DNA of 64,000 nucleotides. It comes from Helicobacter felistomachi (GTDB lineage Bacteria > Campylobacterota > Campylobacteria > Campylobacterales > Helicobacteraceae). The stretch covers positions 1,116,001-1,180,000 of the forward strand of contig NZ_AP028022.1 in assembly GCF_030296895.1 (NCBI RefSeq), written 5' to 3'. Each line of letters begins with the position of its first letter. The first letter of the stretch is position 1. The position numbers and the translations under genes are program-made. Below are positions 1 to 8,363 of this stretch, in pieces. A model generated the notes under the pieces. The model was not told where the DNA came from. It did no database searches and saw only the letters and a list, made by a program, of their open reading frames with translations.

Positions 1-164
1 TGCACCTTGTTTAAGATGACGATCTCGGCATCCTTGCACCGCTCAAGCACCAAATCCTGGGGTGTGCCCGGGTAGGACACCAGTTCTACAAACTCGTCTA
101 ACGCGTCTAATTTATTCTTGCGCCCTAAAGAAAGGGCTTCTAAAAAAACGGCTAGGGGTTTCAT
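1..164 (-). CDS. D-2-hydroxyacid dehydrogenase, N-terminal part (cut by window edge)
   Basis: Only the first ~54 codons are present; the gene runs off the left edge. The start is ATG at 164, overlapping the stop of the upstream binding-protein gene in an ATGA arrangement, so the two are probably translationally coupled. The visible residues (KPLAVFLEALSLGRK at the start, then a D-A-E-I-V-I-L-N-K strand) match the N-terminal catalytic half of NAD-dependent 2-hydroxyacid dehydrogenases (glycerate or hydroxypyruvate reductase type). The NAD-binding domain and catalytic Arg/Glu/His lie outside the window, so the substrate cannot be judged. The family call rests on the N-terminus alone. Confidence 0.6.
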   Translation of the reverse strand, partial: MKPLAVFLEALSLGRKNKLDALDEFVELVSYPGTPQDLVLERCKDAEIVILNKV

Positions 165-985
165 TGGAAAATCACCATGCTAGGATCGATGCTGTCCCCG
201 TAAACGGGTTTTAAAGTGGCGTTGTAAGCCTCCTTCATAAAGCCTTCTTTGGTGAGTTTGTCAATCTCGTTATTGAGCCATTCTAAGAGTTCTTTATGCC
301 CCTTTTTGACGGCGGGGGCGATGACATCTTGATCGCCTAAACTAGGAATGCCCACCTTAAACTCGGGGTTCTTTTTCACCCACGCCAACAATAGCGTGTT
401 GTCGTGGGCGAGGGCGGGGGCGCGGTTGTCTTTTAAAGCCAAAAAGGTTTCGGTGTTTTGGTCGTATTTGAGCAGAGAAATCTCGGGATAGTGCTTGGAG
501 AAGTAAAAATCTGCGGTCGTGCCTTTGTTGACAATCAAGGGCTTGCCCTTTAAATCCTCAATGCTCTTAATCACCCCGTCCTTTGACACCACGCCTAAAG
601 CGACTTTCATGTAAGGCTTGGCAAAGTCCACCACTTCAGCGCGCTCTTTAGTCTTGGTAAAATTTGCCATAATCACATCAACTTTATTTGCCTTTAAGAA
701 CTCCACCCGTGCTGCTGCCTCCACGGGGATAAACTGCACCTTGCTTGAATCGCCTAGCAAGTCTTTTGCCATGCGCCTTGCGATATAGACATCAAAGCCT
801 TGAAACTGCCCCTTGCTGTCCATATACCCAAAGGGGGGCTTGTCGCTAAACACCCCTACTTTCAACACCCCCCGCTCTTTAATGCTGGCTAAACTGCCCT
901 CATCGGCTTTTGCCTTGTGATCCGAGCAACCCGCAAAGCCCAAGATCGCCGCAAAAACTAGGCCAAAAACTTTGAATAGACGCAC
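161..985 (-). CDS. glnH: Amino-acid ABC transporter substrate-binding lipoprotein (GlnH family)
   Basis: Periplasmic solute-binding protein (SBP_bac_3 family) that captures a polar amino acid, probably glutamine or a related one, and delivers it to the two permeases encoded upstream. The chosen start is GTG at 985, with AGGAGG just before it. The longer frame to 1033 would add 16 residues in front of a good lipoprotein signal: positive start, hydrophobic stretch, then Phe-Ala-Gly-Cys at about residue 22. The mature part has the family pattern: GVLKVGV strand, PPFGYMD, GFDVYIARR, and VDVIMANFTKTKERA. It is the last transporter gene of a minus-strand operon (permease, permease, ATPase, binding protein), 52 nt after the ATPase. 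Family is certain; the ligand is inferred. Confidence 0.85.
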   Translation of the reverse strand: MRLFKVFGLVFAAILGFAGCSDHKAKADEGSLASIKERGVLKVGVFSDKPPFGYMDSKGQFQGFDVYIARRMAKDLLGDSSKVQFIPVEAAARVEFLKANKVDVIMANFTKTKERAEVVDFAKPYMKVALGVVSKDGVIKSIEDLKGKPLIVNKGTTADFYFSKHYPEISLLKYDQNTETFLALKDNRAPALAHDNTLLLAWVKKNPEFKVGIPSLGDQDVIAPAVKKGHKELLEWLNNEIDKLTKEGFMKEAYNATLKPVYGDSIDPSMVIFQ

Positions 986-1037
986 AAAACCTCCTTTAAA
1001 TAAAATCCCCCAAAACCCACAGCATAGCAACAAAAAA

Positions 1038-1778
1038 TTAACAGCCCCCTAAAAAGTGGAAAACATCTAAGAATTTGCGGGCGCGCTGAGATTGTGGGTT
1101 TTCAAAAAACTCTTGGGGGTTAGCTTGCTCTACAAGCAAACCCTCATCAAAAAACACCACCCGATGCGCCACTTTTCTAGCAAACTTCATTTCGTGCGTT
1201 ACCACCACCATACTCATGCCCTCGTCTGCTAGCTCTAAAATGACTTCTAGCACCTCTTTCACCATTTCAGGGTCTAGCGAAGCGGTAACCTCGTCAAAAA
1301 GCATCACTTCAGGTTGCATGCAAAGCGCCCTAACAATGGCAACTCTTTGCTTTTGCCCCCCGCTAAGCTCTCTAGGGTAGGCTTGCATTTTATGCTCTAG
1401 CCCGACTCGCTTTAACAAGGCATGCGCTTGCTCGGTAACCTCGCTTTTAGCGCGCTTTTGCACCTTCATGGGGGCTAATAAGATATTTTGCAACACGCTT
1501 AAATGGGGAAAGAGCTCGTAATTTTGAAAGACCATGCCAATCTTTTGGCGCACTTGCGTCCAATCCTTGCTGTGCTCTATCTGCTCCCCATTAAAGAGGA
1601 TTTGCCCCTCTTGAATCTCTTCTAGTCCATTCAAGCACCTCAAAAATGTACTCTTGCCACACCCACTAGCTCCCAAGATCACCACCGCCTCCCCTTTTTC
1701 TAAGCTAAAATCAATGCCTTTTAGGACTTCGTGGTCGCCATAGCGTTTTTGTAAGTTCATGGTTTGCAAAATTGCCAT
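1038..1778 (-). CDS. glnQ: Amino-acid ABC transporter ATP-binding protein
   Basis: Cytoplasmic ATPase of the polar amino-acid importer, 246 aa, the usual length. Walker A is GASGCGKST (about residues 36-44), the signature is LSGGQKQR, Walker B is VMLFDE followed by TASLDPE, and the switch region is VVVTHEM. The start ATG at 1778 directly follows the stop of the upstream permease gene with no gap, pointing to coupled translation. The C-terminal residues after the switch are typical of the GlnQ/HisP group. No missing motif was seen. Confidence 0.93.
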   Translation of the reverse strand: MAILQTMNLQKRYGDHEVLKGIDFSLEKGEAVVILGASGCGKSTFLRCLNGLEEIQEGQILFNGEQIEHSKDWTQVRQKIGMVFQNYELFPHLSVLQNILLAPMKVQKRAKSEVTEQAHALLKRVGLEHKMQAYPRELSGGQKQRVAIVRALCMQPEVMLFDEVTASLDPEMVKEVLEVILELADEGMSMVVVTHEMKFARKVAHRVVFFDEGLLVEQANPQEFFENPQSQRARKFLDVFHFLGGC

Positions 1779-2459
1779 TTAGCCTCTATTGTGTTGGTAT
1801 TTTTTCTCTAAGTATTGGCTTAGGTAAGATAGGGGGTAGCACAGCGCAAAGTAAAGGATAAAAATCAGCCCATAGACAAAAAAGCTGGCATGGGGCATGT
1901 TGATTAAATGCACCTCTATGATTTGTTGCCCTACCTTGAGTAAATCAATCGCCCCGATTAATGAGATCAAAGCAGTGGTTTTGATCATGCGGGTGAATAA
2001 ATTCACGCTTGCAGGCAATAGGGCTAAAAAGGCTTGGGGGAATAAAATATATAAAGTCGTCTGCAGGGGCTTTAGCCCTAGGGCGGTGGCGCTTTGGCTT
2101 TGGTGTTTGGCAATAGAAGTTAAAGCCCCTCTTGTTAAATCCATCATCTCCGCCACGCCCCACAAACTAAAGACCACGACCCCTGCCATAAACGCCTCTA
2201 TGTGTAAATCCAGCACGGATGCAAAGCCAAAATACACAATAAACAGCCACACCAAGAGCGGGACAATCCGCACACTCTCTAAATAAACGCGGCAAATGAG
2301 CTGAGCCATGCGCCCTCCAAACGCCATTAAGACCCCAAACGCCACACCTCCCACTAAAGATAGGGCGATAGAAATGAACGCTAGGGCTAAAGTCGTGCCT
2401 AAACCTTCAGCCAAGCGGGCTAAATTGTCGGCATTAAAAAGATTTAAAACCTCTAGCAT
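1779..2459 (-). CDS. glnP: Amino-acid ABC transporter permease (second of pair)
   Basis: Inner-membrane permease, 226 aa from ATG 2459. The frame is open further upstream to 2726, but that extension lies inside the preceding permease and has no transporter character. From Met-Leu-Glu-Val the protein has the normal HisMQ-type architecture: hydrophobic helices, then the EAA loop that docks to the ATPase (seen as the SATALGLKPLQTTLYILFPQA region). The start overlaps the stop of the upstream permease by 7 nt. It probably forms a heterodimer with the product of 2453-3112. Confidence 0.88.
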   Translation of the reverse strand: MLEVLNLFNADNLARLAEGLGTTLALAFISIALSLVGGVAFGVLMAFGGRMAQLICRVYLESVRIVPLLVWLFIVYFGFASVLDLHIEAFMAGVVVFSLWGVAEMMDLTRGALTSIAKHQSQSATALGLKPLQTTLYILFPQAFLALLPASVNLFTRMIKTTALISLIGAIDLLKVGQQIIEVHLINMPHASFFVYGLIFILYFALCYPLSYLSQYLEKKYQHNRG

Positions 2460-3112
2460 GTCTTTTTCTTGTAGTGTTTTTCTAAGAAAACAAACAGACC
2501 ACTTAAGGGCAAGAGCACAACCAAGTAAGACAAGACTAATAAAACTAAGGCTTCGTTGGTTTTGTAGTAAATGCCGATCAAATCTTTCGCCACAAACATT
2601 AAATCCGCTAGAGCGATGGCACTCACCACAGAAGTTTCCTTGAGTAAGAAAATCACATTCGCGCCCAGAGAAGGCAGAGAAATTGCCAAACTTTGGGGCA
2701 AGAGCACAAACAGCAAACTTTGCCATTTACTAAGCCCCAAACTTAAAGAACTTTCCAGTTGCACCCTATTTAAAGCCTTGAAGCCCAGTAAAAAACTCTC
2801 AGCCATGTAAGCCCCCCCTAGAAAGGCCACGCCTAGCACAGCACAGACCAACGCGCTAAAAGAGAGCCCCACCTCGTGCAAGCCGTAGTATAAAAAGAAA
2901 AGCTGTATGAGTAAGGGGGTGTTACGGGCTAGTTCGCTATAACCCTTTGCTAGGCTCTTTAAAAATTTTGGCTTAAAGAACAGACACAAAGCCACGCCAA
3001 AGCCTAAAAGAGTTGCCCCTAAAATGCCAAAAAAGGAAATCTCAAGCGTGATGCACAACCCACGCCCAAATAGGGGCACGGCGTGGCGCATAAACTGCCA
3101 ATCCAAATCCAA
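2453..3112 (-). CDS. glnP: Amino-acid ABC transporter permease (first of pair)
   Basis: First gene of the importer operon, 219 aa. It has the HisMQ-type membrane topology, with an N-terminal RGLCITLEISFFG helix, an ELARNTPLLIQLFFLYYG segment, and an EAA loop (ESSLSLGLSKWQSLLFVLLPQ). It partners the second permease and the ATPase. The gene starts 76 nt downstream of the acnB stop codon; because of a palindrome at the acnB end it may have its own promoter in that gap, although I saw no convincing -10 box. C-terminal tail is Lys-rich (KHYKKKTC). Confidence 0.88.
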   Translation of the reverse strand: MDLDWQFMRHAVPLFGRGLCITLEISFFGILGATLLGFGVALCLFFKPKFLKSLAKGYSELARNTPLLIQLFFLYYGLHEVGLSFSALVCAVLGVAFLGGAYMAESFLLGFKALNRVQLESSLSLGLSKWQSLLFVLLPQSLAISLPSLGANVIFLLKETSVVSAIALADLMFVAKDLIGIYYKTNEALVLLVLSYLVVLLPLSGLFVFLEKHYKKKTC

Positions 3113-3175
3113 GACACAACCTTCCGCAAACTTAAAGTCTGCTAAAAGCCCCTATCTTAGAGAAATAAGCTAAGG

Positions 3176-3192
3176 CTAGGCTTAAAGCCTAG
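3176..3192. terminator. Perfect 17-bp palindrome at the 3' end of acnB
   Basis: The sequence CTAGGCTT-a-AAGCCTAG forms an 8-bp stem around one central base. It covers the acnB stop codon and the first bases after it. On the minus strand it is followed by CCTTAGCTTATTTC, which is only mildly T-rich, so this is a possible weak terminator or a 3'-end-stabilising hairpin between acnB and the importer operon. Confidence 0.35.
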
Positions 3193-5746
3193 AGTGCCAT
3201 TTTTTCCATTAAGTGGAAATTCATGTAGCGGTAAATCTCTTCTTTGCGATCTGTGAGCTTGTGTGCTACGAGATCTAAATACTCTTTAGGTGTGGGGATC
3301 TTGCCTAAAAGGGCACACACCGCTCCAAGCTCAGCACTGCCTAAATACACCTGCGCGCCCTTACCCATGCGGTTGTCAAAATTACGCGTGGAAGTGGAAA
3401 ACACCACGGCATTGTCCCGCACCCTTGCCTGATTGCCCATGCACAAGCTACAGCCGGGCACTTCTGTGCGTGCGCCCGCTGCCCCAAAAATCGCAAAATA
3501 CCCTTCTTTAATGAGTTGTTGCTCGTCCATTTTTGTGGGCGGCACGACCCAAAGACGAATAGGCGATGCCCCCGCCCCTTTGACAATCTCGCCAAAGGCT
3601 CTAAAGTGCCCAATATTTGTCATACAACTGCCGATGAAGACCTCATCGATTTTTTGGGGGCGTTTGGGGTTGCTTAGCACCTCGCTAAGAGTCGCCACAT
3701 CGTCAGGGTCGTTAGGGCATGCCAAAATGGGCTCTTTAATCTCGTTTAAATCAATCTCAATCACGGCGGCGTATTCTGCGTCCGCGTCTGGCTCAAGCAA
3801 GGTGGGGTTGTTGATCCACTCTTGCATTTTGGCTGCGCGCCTTTGTAGGGTTTCTTTGTGCTCGTAGCCACTTTCTATCATTTGCTCGATGAGCTTAATG
3901 TTTGAGCTCAAATATTCAATGATAGGCTCTTTATTGAGTCGCACGGTGCAAGCAGCGGCACTCCTCTCAGCACTCGCATCGCTAAACTCAAAGGCTTGCT
4001 CGATTTTAATGTCGCCCAAACCCTCGATCTCTAAGATCCGCCCATTGAAGATATTTTTCTTGCCCTTTTTCTCCACGGTGAGTAAGCCCTGCTTAATGGC
4101 GTAGTAGGGGATGGCATTGACCAAATCCCTTAAAGTGATCCCCGGCTGCATTTGTCCTTTAAAGCGCACCAACACAGACTCGGGCATGTTTAAGGGCATG
4201 GTGCCCGTAACCGCGGCAAAGGCAACTAACCCACTGCCGGCAGGAAAACTAATACCGATAGGAAAGCGGGTGTGGCTGTCTCCGCCCGTGCCTAAAGTGT
4301 CGGGCAAGCCCATGCGATTGAGCCATGAATGGATGATGCCATCTTTAGGTTTGAGTGCCACGCCCCCCCGGCTGGTGAAAAACTGGGGCAAGGTGGCTTG
4401 CAAACGCACATCGGCGGGTTTGGGGTAGGCGGCGGTGTGGCAAAAGGATTGCAATACAAAGTCGGCTTCAAAGCTAAGGCTGGCAAGTTCTTTGACCTCA
4501 TCTCTGGTCATCGCCCCCGTGGTGTCTTGACTGCCCACAGTGGTCGTAATGGGTTCGCAATAAGCCCCGGGGCGCACCCCCGCCACGCCACAAGCCCTGC
4601 CGACCATTTTTTGCGCTAGGGTGTAGCCTTTGTGGCTCTCAGCAGGTTGCTTTGGGCTGGCAAAGACACTTGAGGGGGGCAGGCCTAAAAACTTACGGGC
4701 TTTGTTGGTTAAGCCCCGCCCGATAATGAGAGCGATACGCCCCCCTGCCCTAAACTCATCGGCTAAAGTCGTGGGCTCTAAATTAAAGCGGCTCACCACC
4801 TGCCCTTGTTTATGGATTTCGCCCTTGTAAGGATAGACTTGGATAATGTCGCCCTCGTGCAAGTCTTTCACATCGGCAATTAGGGGCAACGCGCCGCTAT
4901 CCTCACAAGTGGCAAAGAAAATCGGGGCAATGACCCCTCCGATCACCACGCCCCCGTGCGTTTGTTAGGCACAAAGGGAATGTCCTGCCCGAAGTGCCAC
5001 ATCAACGAGTTGGTCGCGCTCTTACGCGAACTGCCCGTGCCGACCACATCGCCCACATACACCACAGGCACACCCCGTGATTTTGCCTTTTGTAGCCGCT
5101 CAGCAGTGTTTTCAATGCGGTTTTTGAGCATGGCGTTGGCGTGTAGGGGGATGTCGCTACGGGTAAAGGCATCACTAGCCGGACTCAAATCGTCCGTATT
5201 AGTCTCCCCATCAATTTTGAGTACGCACAACTCCAGCTTTTCGGGCAAAGCGGGTTTGTTTAAAAACCATTCAGCATTAGCCCACGACTCTAAAACCTCT
5301 TTGGCTAGGGCGTTGCTCTTACTTAAGTTAGCGATCGTTTCAAAAGAGTTATAAACAAGAAGTGTGGATTTTAACGCCTTGCACGCCTCTTTGGCGACCT
5401 CTGTATCTGTGCTTTGCAGTGCTTCTATCAATGGGCTGACATTATAACCGCCTAGCATTGTACCCAAATAGCGCACCGCCTCTAAGGGGCTAAAGTGCGC
5501 ACATACACACTTTTTAAGCGCGATTTGCCCTAGAAAATCCGCCTTGACCTGTGCGCCCTCATCCACGCCCGGGCTCACGCGCTGAATCAGTAAATCCTTG
5601 ACAAAAGCACATTCCTCGCTGCTTTGAGAGTGCATTAAAATCTCCACCACGCTTTTAACCTGCTTCGCGCTTAAGGGCAGAGGGGGAATATTTTCTTTTG
5701 CCCTTTCTTGCAGGGTGGCTTGGTATTCTTGGATGAAAGTTTGCAT
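3189..5746 (-). pseudogene. acnB: Aconitate hydratase B, split by one apparent base deletion
   Basis: Encodes AcnB (citrate-isocitrate interconversion, [4Fe-4S] enzyme of the TCA cycle). The start is ATG 5746 after AAGGAG. The first frame (to 4943) carries the N-terminal HEAT-like domain and the swivel domain up to VPNKRTG. The second frame (from about 4949) continues with [11 protein letters not shown], the GGDSHTRF region, and the Cys motif CSLCMGNQ. The frames meet at a C5 run (4951-4955): one extra C would give NKRTGGVVIGG, the family sequence, and a total of 852 aa, which is the length I recall for H. pylori AcnB. All domains on both sides are intact. A real null is unlikely in a TCA-dependent Helicobacter, so I read this as a sequencing error; a true frameshift cannot be excluded from the sequence. 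Confidence 0.9.
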
Positions 5747-5776
5747 ATAACTCCTTGATAAAATAATGTCGGTCAT

Positions 5777-5786
5777 AGTATATAAT
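5777..5786. promoter_or_regulatory. Overlapping divergent -10 elements between acnB and the periplasmic-protein gene
   Basis: The plus strand has TATAAT at 5781-5786, placed to start transcription just before the gene at 5830. On the minus strand the overlapping bases 5777-5782 read TATACT, suitably placed for acnB (start 5746). The two -10 boxes share bases, so the divergent promoters may compete. No clear -35 was identified for either, which is common in Helicobacter. Confidence 0.5.
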
Positions 5787-5829
5787 AATTTGAAGCACTT
5801 GTAGAGTGCATGGCTTTAAGGATGATCTG

Positions 5830-6452
5830 ATGTCTAATCTAGTGAAAATGCTCCCTCTAACTTGTCTAGCTTGCCAAGTCCTCTTGGCTGACCCCCTGGA
5901 TTTTAACACCCAATTTGAAATTCTAAAACAAGTGCGCTTGCACGCCCCCCTCCCCTTTCAAGCTCTCTTGGTGCAAGATCGCCATACAAAAATCCAGCAA
6001 GTGTTCTTAGCCGATCTGAAGAGTCCTTTAAAAGTGCAACTAGGCGAGGGCTTCATTTTGCCTAGTAAAGAGGACAGCGCGCAGCTCAAACAAATGCGCC
6101 GCCTAGTCATCAAACATAATTTTTTCATCAAAACAATGTCATCACCCTAGAGCCTCTATCCAAACATGCCTCTAAGGAGTTTATCTTGATTGTGAAGGGA
6201 GGGCTAAATGAAAAGTTGGTTTCTAAGCTAGCAGATAGACTTAAAAACGCGCGGGTGTATCTGGTGTTGTTGGGCTCATTTGCAGACGAGGAGGAGCAGG
6301 ACGACTCCTTTGATGCGGCCACCTACCTCAAAGGCTTACACACCACTTCTAGCACGCTAAAAAGACTCGCGCTCTTGAAGTTAGGTCTGCAAAATGTGCG
6401 TGTCAACCCTCTAAAAGAACCCTTTTTGGATCGCATCCAAGAGAATGACTGA
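5830..6452 (+). pseudogene. Putative periplasmic protein next to acnB, apparent one-base frameshift
   Basis: A conserved Helicobacter protein of unknown function, adjacent to acnB as I recall from H. pylori (HP0780-like position). Start ATG 5830, AAGGA 7 nt upstream. The N-terminus is a signal peptide (MSNLVKMLPLTCLACQVLLA, cleavage before Asp-Pro). The first frame stops at 6150 and the second, open frame carries on to 6452 with FILIVKGGLNEKLVSKLADR. Adding one base in T6 (6120-6125) or A4 (6130-6133) joins them as a ~207-aa protein reading NNVITLEPLSKHASKEF across the junction. No catalytic motif recognised; the C-terminal part predicts alternating strands and helices and an acidic DEEEQDD loop. 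Confidence 0.65.
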
Positions 6453-6879
6453 TAACGGCACGAGTCCTAGCGAAACGCACGCCTACAAGCACAGCCTAGA
6501 GATCGTGAAGAACTTGCCCCAAATGCTCAAAAACGCGACTCTCCACCTAGTGCCTACACTAGGCAAATCCACTTACGATACTCAGTACATAGAAGTTATG
6601 ATTCAAAAAGCCCATTGTCTCAAGGACAACCACGCAAAAATCGCGTGGATTCAAACGGTTTATAACGCCTTGACCCGTAGCGGTGAATACGGGGGTTGTG
6701 AGGACGGGGAAACTTATCTTGGAGACAAGATTTGTACTATGGCACCCCATTGCCCCGCTTTAAAAAATTATCATGAAACAGAAGAGTGGATCAATGTCTT
6801 TTTTGGGCAGGGGGCTTGTGGGGATGGCGTGAAAGATTGGTATCCCCTGCCCATCGTCTATGAATACAAAGAGGATTGA
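6445..6879 (+). CDS. Hypothetical protein, 144 aa
   Basis: Not recognised. Starts at ATG 6445, overlapping the end of the preceding gene by 8 nt, which suggests co-transcription. No signal peptide or membrane helix. It has six Cys, four of them clustered between residues 70 and 120 (GGCEDG, KICTMAPHCPALKN, GQGACGDG), and several Trp/Tyr near the C-terminus. The Cys cluster might bind metal or form disulfides, but the pattern is not one I can name. The next gene, mqnA, begins 55 nt later. Real coding character is supported by the overlap and by balanced residue composition. Confidence 0.5.
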   Translation: MTDNGTSPSETHAYKHSLEIVKNLPQMLKNATLHLVPTLGKSTYDTQYIEVMIQKAHCLKDNHAKIAWIQTVYNALTRSGEYGGCEDGETYLGDKICTMAPHCPALKNYHETEEWINVFFGQGACGDGVKDWYPLPIVYEYKED

Positions 6880-6934
6880 AGGGTTTAAGCGTGGGCTTTT
6901 GGAGTAGAATGGGATTAAAGATTAAAGGTTTAGC

Positions 6935-7627
6935 ATGCGTTTTGGAAAAATCGATTATTTAAATTTGCTCCCCTTTGATATTTTCATTAAAGGCTACCCC
7001 ACCCCCTCTAGCTTTAAACAATTCTTAAACCATAGAAAAACCTACCCTGCTAGACTGAATAAAGACTTTCTCTTGCGCCACATTGATGCGGGGTTTATCT
7101 CTTCCATTGCGGGCTACAACGCGTGGCGCAAAAAGCAGGTTACGCCCTGTGCCATCATTGGCAATAAAAAGGTCTTGAGTGTGCTTGTGGTGCTGCAAAA
7201 GGCGGGCTTTGACACACAATCGGCAACCTCTAATGCCCTGTGTGAAGTGTTGGGGCTAAAGGGGCAGGTGCTGATCGGGGATAAAGCCTTGCGTTTTTAT
7301 TACCAAGAACAACCCAAGCCGGATTTTGTGGATTTAGCTACGCTGTGGTATAAAAAAACAGGCTTACCCTTTGTTTTTGGGCGTTTTTGCTACCAAGCGC
7401 ACGGCAAGTTTTATATAAAAATGGCAAAGGCGTTTAATCAAAGGCCTATTAAAATCCCGCATTATATCCTAGAGCAAAGGGCAGAGCAGAGCGGGCTCAC
7501 ACGGGCGCAAATTTTGCACTATCTAAAATACATTTTGTATCGGGTGCGCCCCAAAGAAGAGTTTTCTCTGCGTTGTTTTTACCGCCAAGTGCGCTTAAAA
7601 CGCGCCCCTAGGCCTAGACGCTTTTAG
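6935..7627 (+). CDS. mqnA: Chorismate dehydratase (futalosine menaquinone pathway)
   Basis: MqnA removes water from chorismate to give 3-enolpyruvylbenzoate, the first step of the futalosine route to menaquinone. 230 aa, start ATG 6935 after AAAGG. Family features visible: N-terminal GKIDYLNLLPFD, IDAGFISSIAGY, the GDKAL segment, and DLATLWYKKTGLPFVFG. The fold is that of a periplasmic-binding-protein-like enzyme, cytoplasmic here with no signal peptide. The basic tail (RLKRAPRPRRF) overlaps the convergent membrane-protein gene by 14 nt. Later steps mqnE and mqnC are also in this window, and mqnD probably lies at the right edge. Confidence 0.88.
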   Translation: MRFGKIDYLNLLPFDIFIKGYPTPSSFKQFLNHRKTYPARLNKDFLLRHIDAGFISSIAGYNAWRKKQVTPCAIIGNKKVLSVLVVLQKAGFDTQSATSNALCEVLGLKGQVLIGDKALRFYYQEQPKPDFVDLATLWYKKTGLPFVFGRFCYQAHGKFYIKMAKAFNQRPIKIPHYILEQRAEQSGLTRAQILHYLKYILYRVRPKEEFSLRCFYRQVRLKRAPRPRRF

Positions 7628-8363
7628 GGCGCAACATCCACTCGGCAAGCCAACTTAAAACCCCAAGCACATAAAAGCTTAGGCGGGCTTCATTGAAACG
7701 CTCCACCTGAAAGAGCGTGGATGCGCTCAAAAGAAAGATTAAGATCCCCGCCCCCAAGACCCACAAGTTCGTGTATTCGTAAAGCCCAAAATGGTTGGGG
7801 CGCGCCGACAGCACATACAACAAGTACCCCAACCACAGACAAAAGAGCACAAAATCCCCACAGGCCAGCCAACTAAGTTCAAGCAGGTAGCTTTGCAAGC
7901 TTGAAGCAAAGAGAAAAAATAGACAAGTGTTGAGCGAGGGGGCAAAAAAGAGCAAAGAGCGCGCTAAGGGGCTGTCCTGCCATTTGAGTAAAAAGCGCCC
8001 CAGCCCCAAGATGCCAAAGGCGATAAAAAAAAATAAAGAGAGTAAAAAGCCTTGAAGCGGGCTAGGGCTTGGGGGGTGTAGGCACAAGCCAATAAAGAGC
8101 GCGCCGCTTGCCAACGCCCCCACCCTAGCTAGCCAAAAGCCCTCTTTATGCCACAAAGAGCGCAAGAGATACACCAAGGAGAGCACAGCCCCGCATAAAT
8201 AAAACCCCCAAATCAAGGGCTTATAAAAGCCCTTGTTTAAAATACCAAAGAATTGCGAAAACGAGTGGCTAAAGCTTGTGCATAGCAGGGCCAAAGCCGT
8301 GATCACAAAGAGCACAAAAAAGAGCGAGGAGAGCACCATTTGGTCGATCGTGGGTTTATGCAT
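7614..8363 (-). CDS. Integral membrane protein of unknown function
   Basis: 249 aa with about seven hydrophobic segments (for example SSLFFVLFVITALALL, PLIWGFYLCGAVLSLVYLL, FLLSLFFFIAFGILGLG, FVLFCLWLGYLLYVL, WVLGAGILIFLLSAS). No charged catalytic motif or transporter signature was recognised. The start ATG 8363 overlaps the stop of amiA in an ATGA, so it is the distal gene of the amiA operon; in H. pylori an uncharacterised gene also sits next to amiA, as I recall. A link to cell-envelope work is suggested only by this position. Confidence 0.7.
   Translation of the reverse strand: MHKPTIDQMVLSSLFFVLFVITALALLCTSFSHSFSQFFGILNKGFYKPLIWGFYLCGAVLSLVYLLRSLWHKEGFWLARVGALASGALFIGLCLHPPSPSPLQGFLLSLFFFIAFGILGLGRFLLKWQDSPLARSLLFFAPSLNTCLFFLFASSLQSYLLELSWLACGDFVLFCLWLGYLLYVLSARPNHFGLYEYTNLWVLGAGILIFLLSASTLFQVERFNEARLSFYVLGVLSWLAEWMLRPKSV

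Noticed and set aside
3244-5354. Several plus-strand ORFs of 60-144 codons opposite acnB
   Set aside because: They mirror the acnB codon pattern and have no recognisable features; acnB explains the region.
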